This document shows positions 63,021-64,000 of a stretch of DNA of 64,000 bases, one piece after another. The DNA lies in the NCBI GenBank assembly GCA_023525915.1, contig CP026657.1:2814001-2878000 (forward strand), given 5' to 3'. Position 1 is the first letter of the stretch, and each line of letters starts with the position of its first letter. The stretch is from Acetispira formosa (nom. nud.). GTDB taxonomy: Bacteria > Desulfobacterota > Desulfarculia > Adiutricales > Adiutricaceae. Made by a program: the position numbers and the translations under genes. The notes below the pieces were generated by a model. That model searched no databases. It was not told the origin of the DNA and was given only the letters and a program-made list of their open reading frames with translations.

Positions 63021-64000
63021 TTAGAAGTCGGCCTTTTTGGTCAGCATTTCCATTTCACGAATCAGCTCGCTGATAACCATGGGGTCCACCGCGCTCAGCG
63101 GCAGCGGCTCCTTGATGTCTTCCCATTGATTCATGCGGCCGATCTCCAGAAATTCGATTTTCTGGGGTTCGGTCATTTCAGTATAGCCCACGCTGAAACC
63201 TTCCGCCATATGCAAACGCACATGATTTTCCTCATCCACGCTTTTATGCATCCAGCCGACCCAGCCGCCGTCCTGAGGCGTACCCATTCGCCAGCCCCGG
63301 TGGCGCAGACCGAAGACACGGCCGGTGCTCAATTCAATGTCGCGCCAGCGGCTCAGTTTCTTTGAATCTTTTTCATCCTCATTGAGGCTGTAAACCTCCC
63401 GGCCCAACTGGACGAAGGGCTGAATCAGCTCATAATCGGCAAAAAGCTGGCCGAAACCTTCCAGTGCCTCCGGGGTCATTTCCATAATGTGGGGTATGCC
63501 CAGACGAAGGTTGCTGTTATCCGGCAGTTCAAAGGGGTTATCTTCCGCGTCGGTGAAACTGCCGTCTTCACTGACCCGGAAAAAGTTCTCAGCCTGCCCG
63601 CCGAAATTGCTGACGTGCCCTTTAGCGTCCGGCTCCATAGGATAAAAGGCCCAGACCAGCCTTTGGGTGAGGTGGCGAATCAGCGGATGACGCACCAGAA
63701 AAGTTTCAAAATGCTCTCGGTTCCAGTGGCGGCGGCGGCACATGGCCATCTCCAGACGCATAATCTGCTGGGCGGCCACCGTGCGCACATCTTTTTTCAG
63801 GTTCTTGAATAATTCTGAGGCTGCCGCGGACAGATCGGGATCATCGGTTTTGGCCGGGCGCGGCAGATTGTTAAGGCGTTTGCCGCCCTGTTCCCGCACA
63901 TAAGGTTTCAGAGCCTCATCAAAACCGATGGTGAACTGGCGGGGACCGTAATCCAGAATCATGGCCCCCTGTTCATCCAAGCCGAAGTCCGGGGCCAGAC
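63021..64000 (-). CDS. DUF4132 protein, C-terminal part (gene runs off the window)
   Basis: The last 320-odd residues of a larger protein whose start lies beyond 64000. The frame is open to the window edge (LAPDFGLDEQGAMILDYGPRQFTIGFDEALKPYV). DUF4132 features include LDYGPRQFTIGFDE, LPRPAKTDDPDL, QIMRLEMAMCRRRHWN, HPLIRHLTQRLVWAFY. Family members such as E. coli YehI are about 1,200 residues long, often with a WGR domain at the other end. First visible gene of the yeh-type operon. Confidence 0.88.
   Translation of the reverse strand, partial: LAPDFGLDEQGAMILDYGPRQFTIGFDEALKPYVREQGGKRLNNLPRPAKTDDPDLSAAASELFKNLKKDVRTVAAQQIMRLEMAMCRRRHWNREHFETFLVRHPLIRHLTQRLVWAFYPMEPDAKGHVSNFGGQAENFFRVSEDGSFTDAEDNPFELPDNSNLRLGIPHIMEMTPEALEGFGQLFADYELIQPFVQLGREVYSLNEDEKDSKKLSRWRDIELSTGRVFGLRHRGWRMGTPQDGGWVGWMHKSVDEENHVRLHMAEGFSVGYTEMTEPQKIEFLEIGRMNQWEDIKEPLPLSAVDPMVISELIREMEMLTKKADF

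Overview
The window most resembles an anaerobic or microaerophilic Gram-negative bacterium, probably a deltaproteobacterium (Desulfobacterota). This is inferred from a short ArgA-type N-acetylglutamate synthase, rubrerythrin with a PerR-like regulator, a sigma-54 activator with a FleS/FlrB-like kinase, TRAP transport, and FxLYD and OB-fold envelope proteins. Base composition is moderately GC-rich. No rRNA, tRNA or CRISPR array was found.

Layout. 0-3 kb holds small accessory genes (a terminase-like small protein, an FxLYD lipoprotein, a mini DUF4157 protein, an XRE regulator) among repeats. 3-13 kb holds an ABC ATPase/histidine kinase operon, a GNAT NAGS, a 5'-nucleotidase-like protein with a damaged metal site, AzlCD, cardiolipin synthase, a truncated OB-fold gene and an LRR protein. 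13-24 kb holds asd, an FBP aldolase, rubrerythrin, perR, an S24-like repressor lacking both catalytic residues, a sigma-54-promoted FleSR-like pair whose kinase lacks its phospho-acceptor histidine, and a DMT exporter. 24-36 kb is a catabolic island: IclR regulator, TIM-barrel-like protein, TRAP transporter, glutamate dehydrogenase, then an ectoine-degradation-like operon (two DoeA-like M24 hydrolases, an M20 amidohydrolase, a threonine-dehydratase-like PLP enzyme and RidA). 36-40 kb has a nicotinate phosphoribosyltransferase, a saccharopine-dehydrogenase-like protein and a YczE-like membrane protein. 40-45 kb is a galKETM operon. 45-54 kb is a complete L-arabinose locus (araBAFGHD) with a convergent SorC-type regulator; matching palindromes lie downstream of both -10 boxes. 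54-56 kb has a HAD phosphatase and a second pncB. 56-64 kb carries an operon equivalent to the E. coli yeh cluster (DUF4132, MoxR AAA+, DUF5682, VWA, SWIM); its first gene runs off the right end.

The most unusual content is intergenic. Two families of composite repeats, each made of two long hairpins around a structured spacer, are scattered between operons: a large family (about 380-490 bp, ends GGTAAAACCCGG) near 2.5, 11.3, 22.5 and 44.8 kb, and a small family (about 215 bp, conserved 19-base loop) at 29.4, 37.7 and 54.0 kb. Stem sequences change between copies yet stay complementary while loops are kept. At least three further repeat families are present: a GTGCGCCGGTAAAA hairpin unit, a GTCTAGG element and a 94-bp unit. 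These are the best candidates for an undescribed element system; no protein acting on them is encoded in the window.
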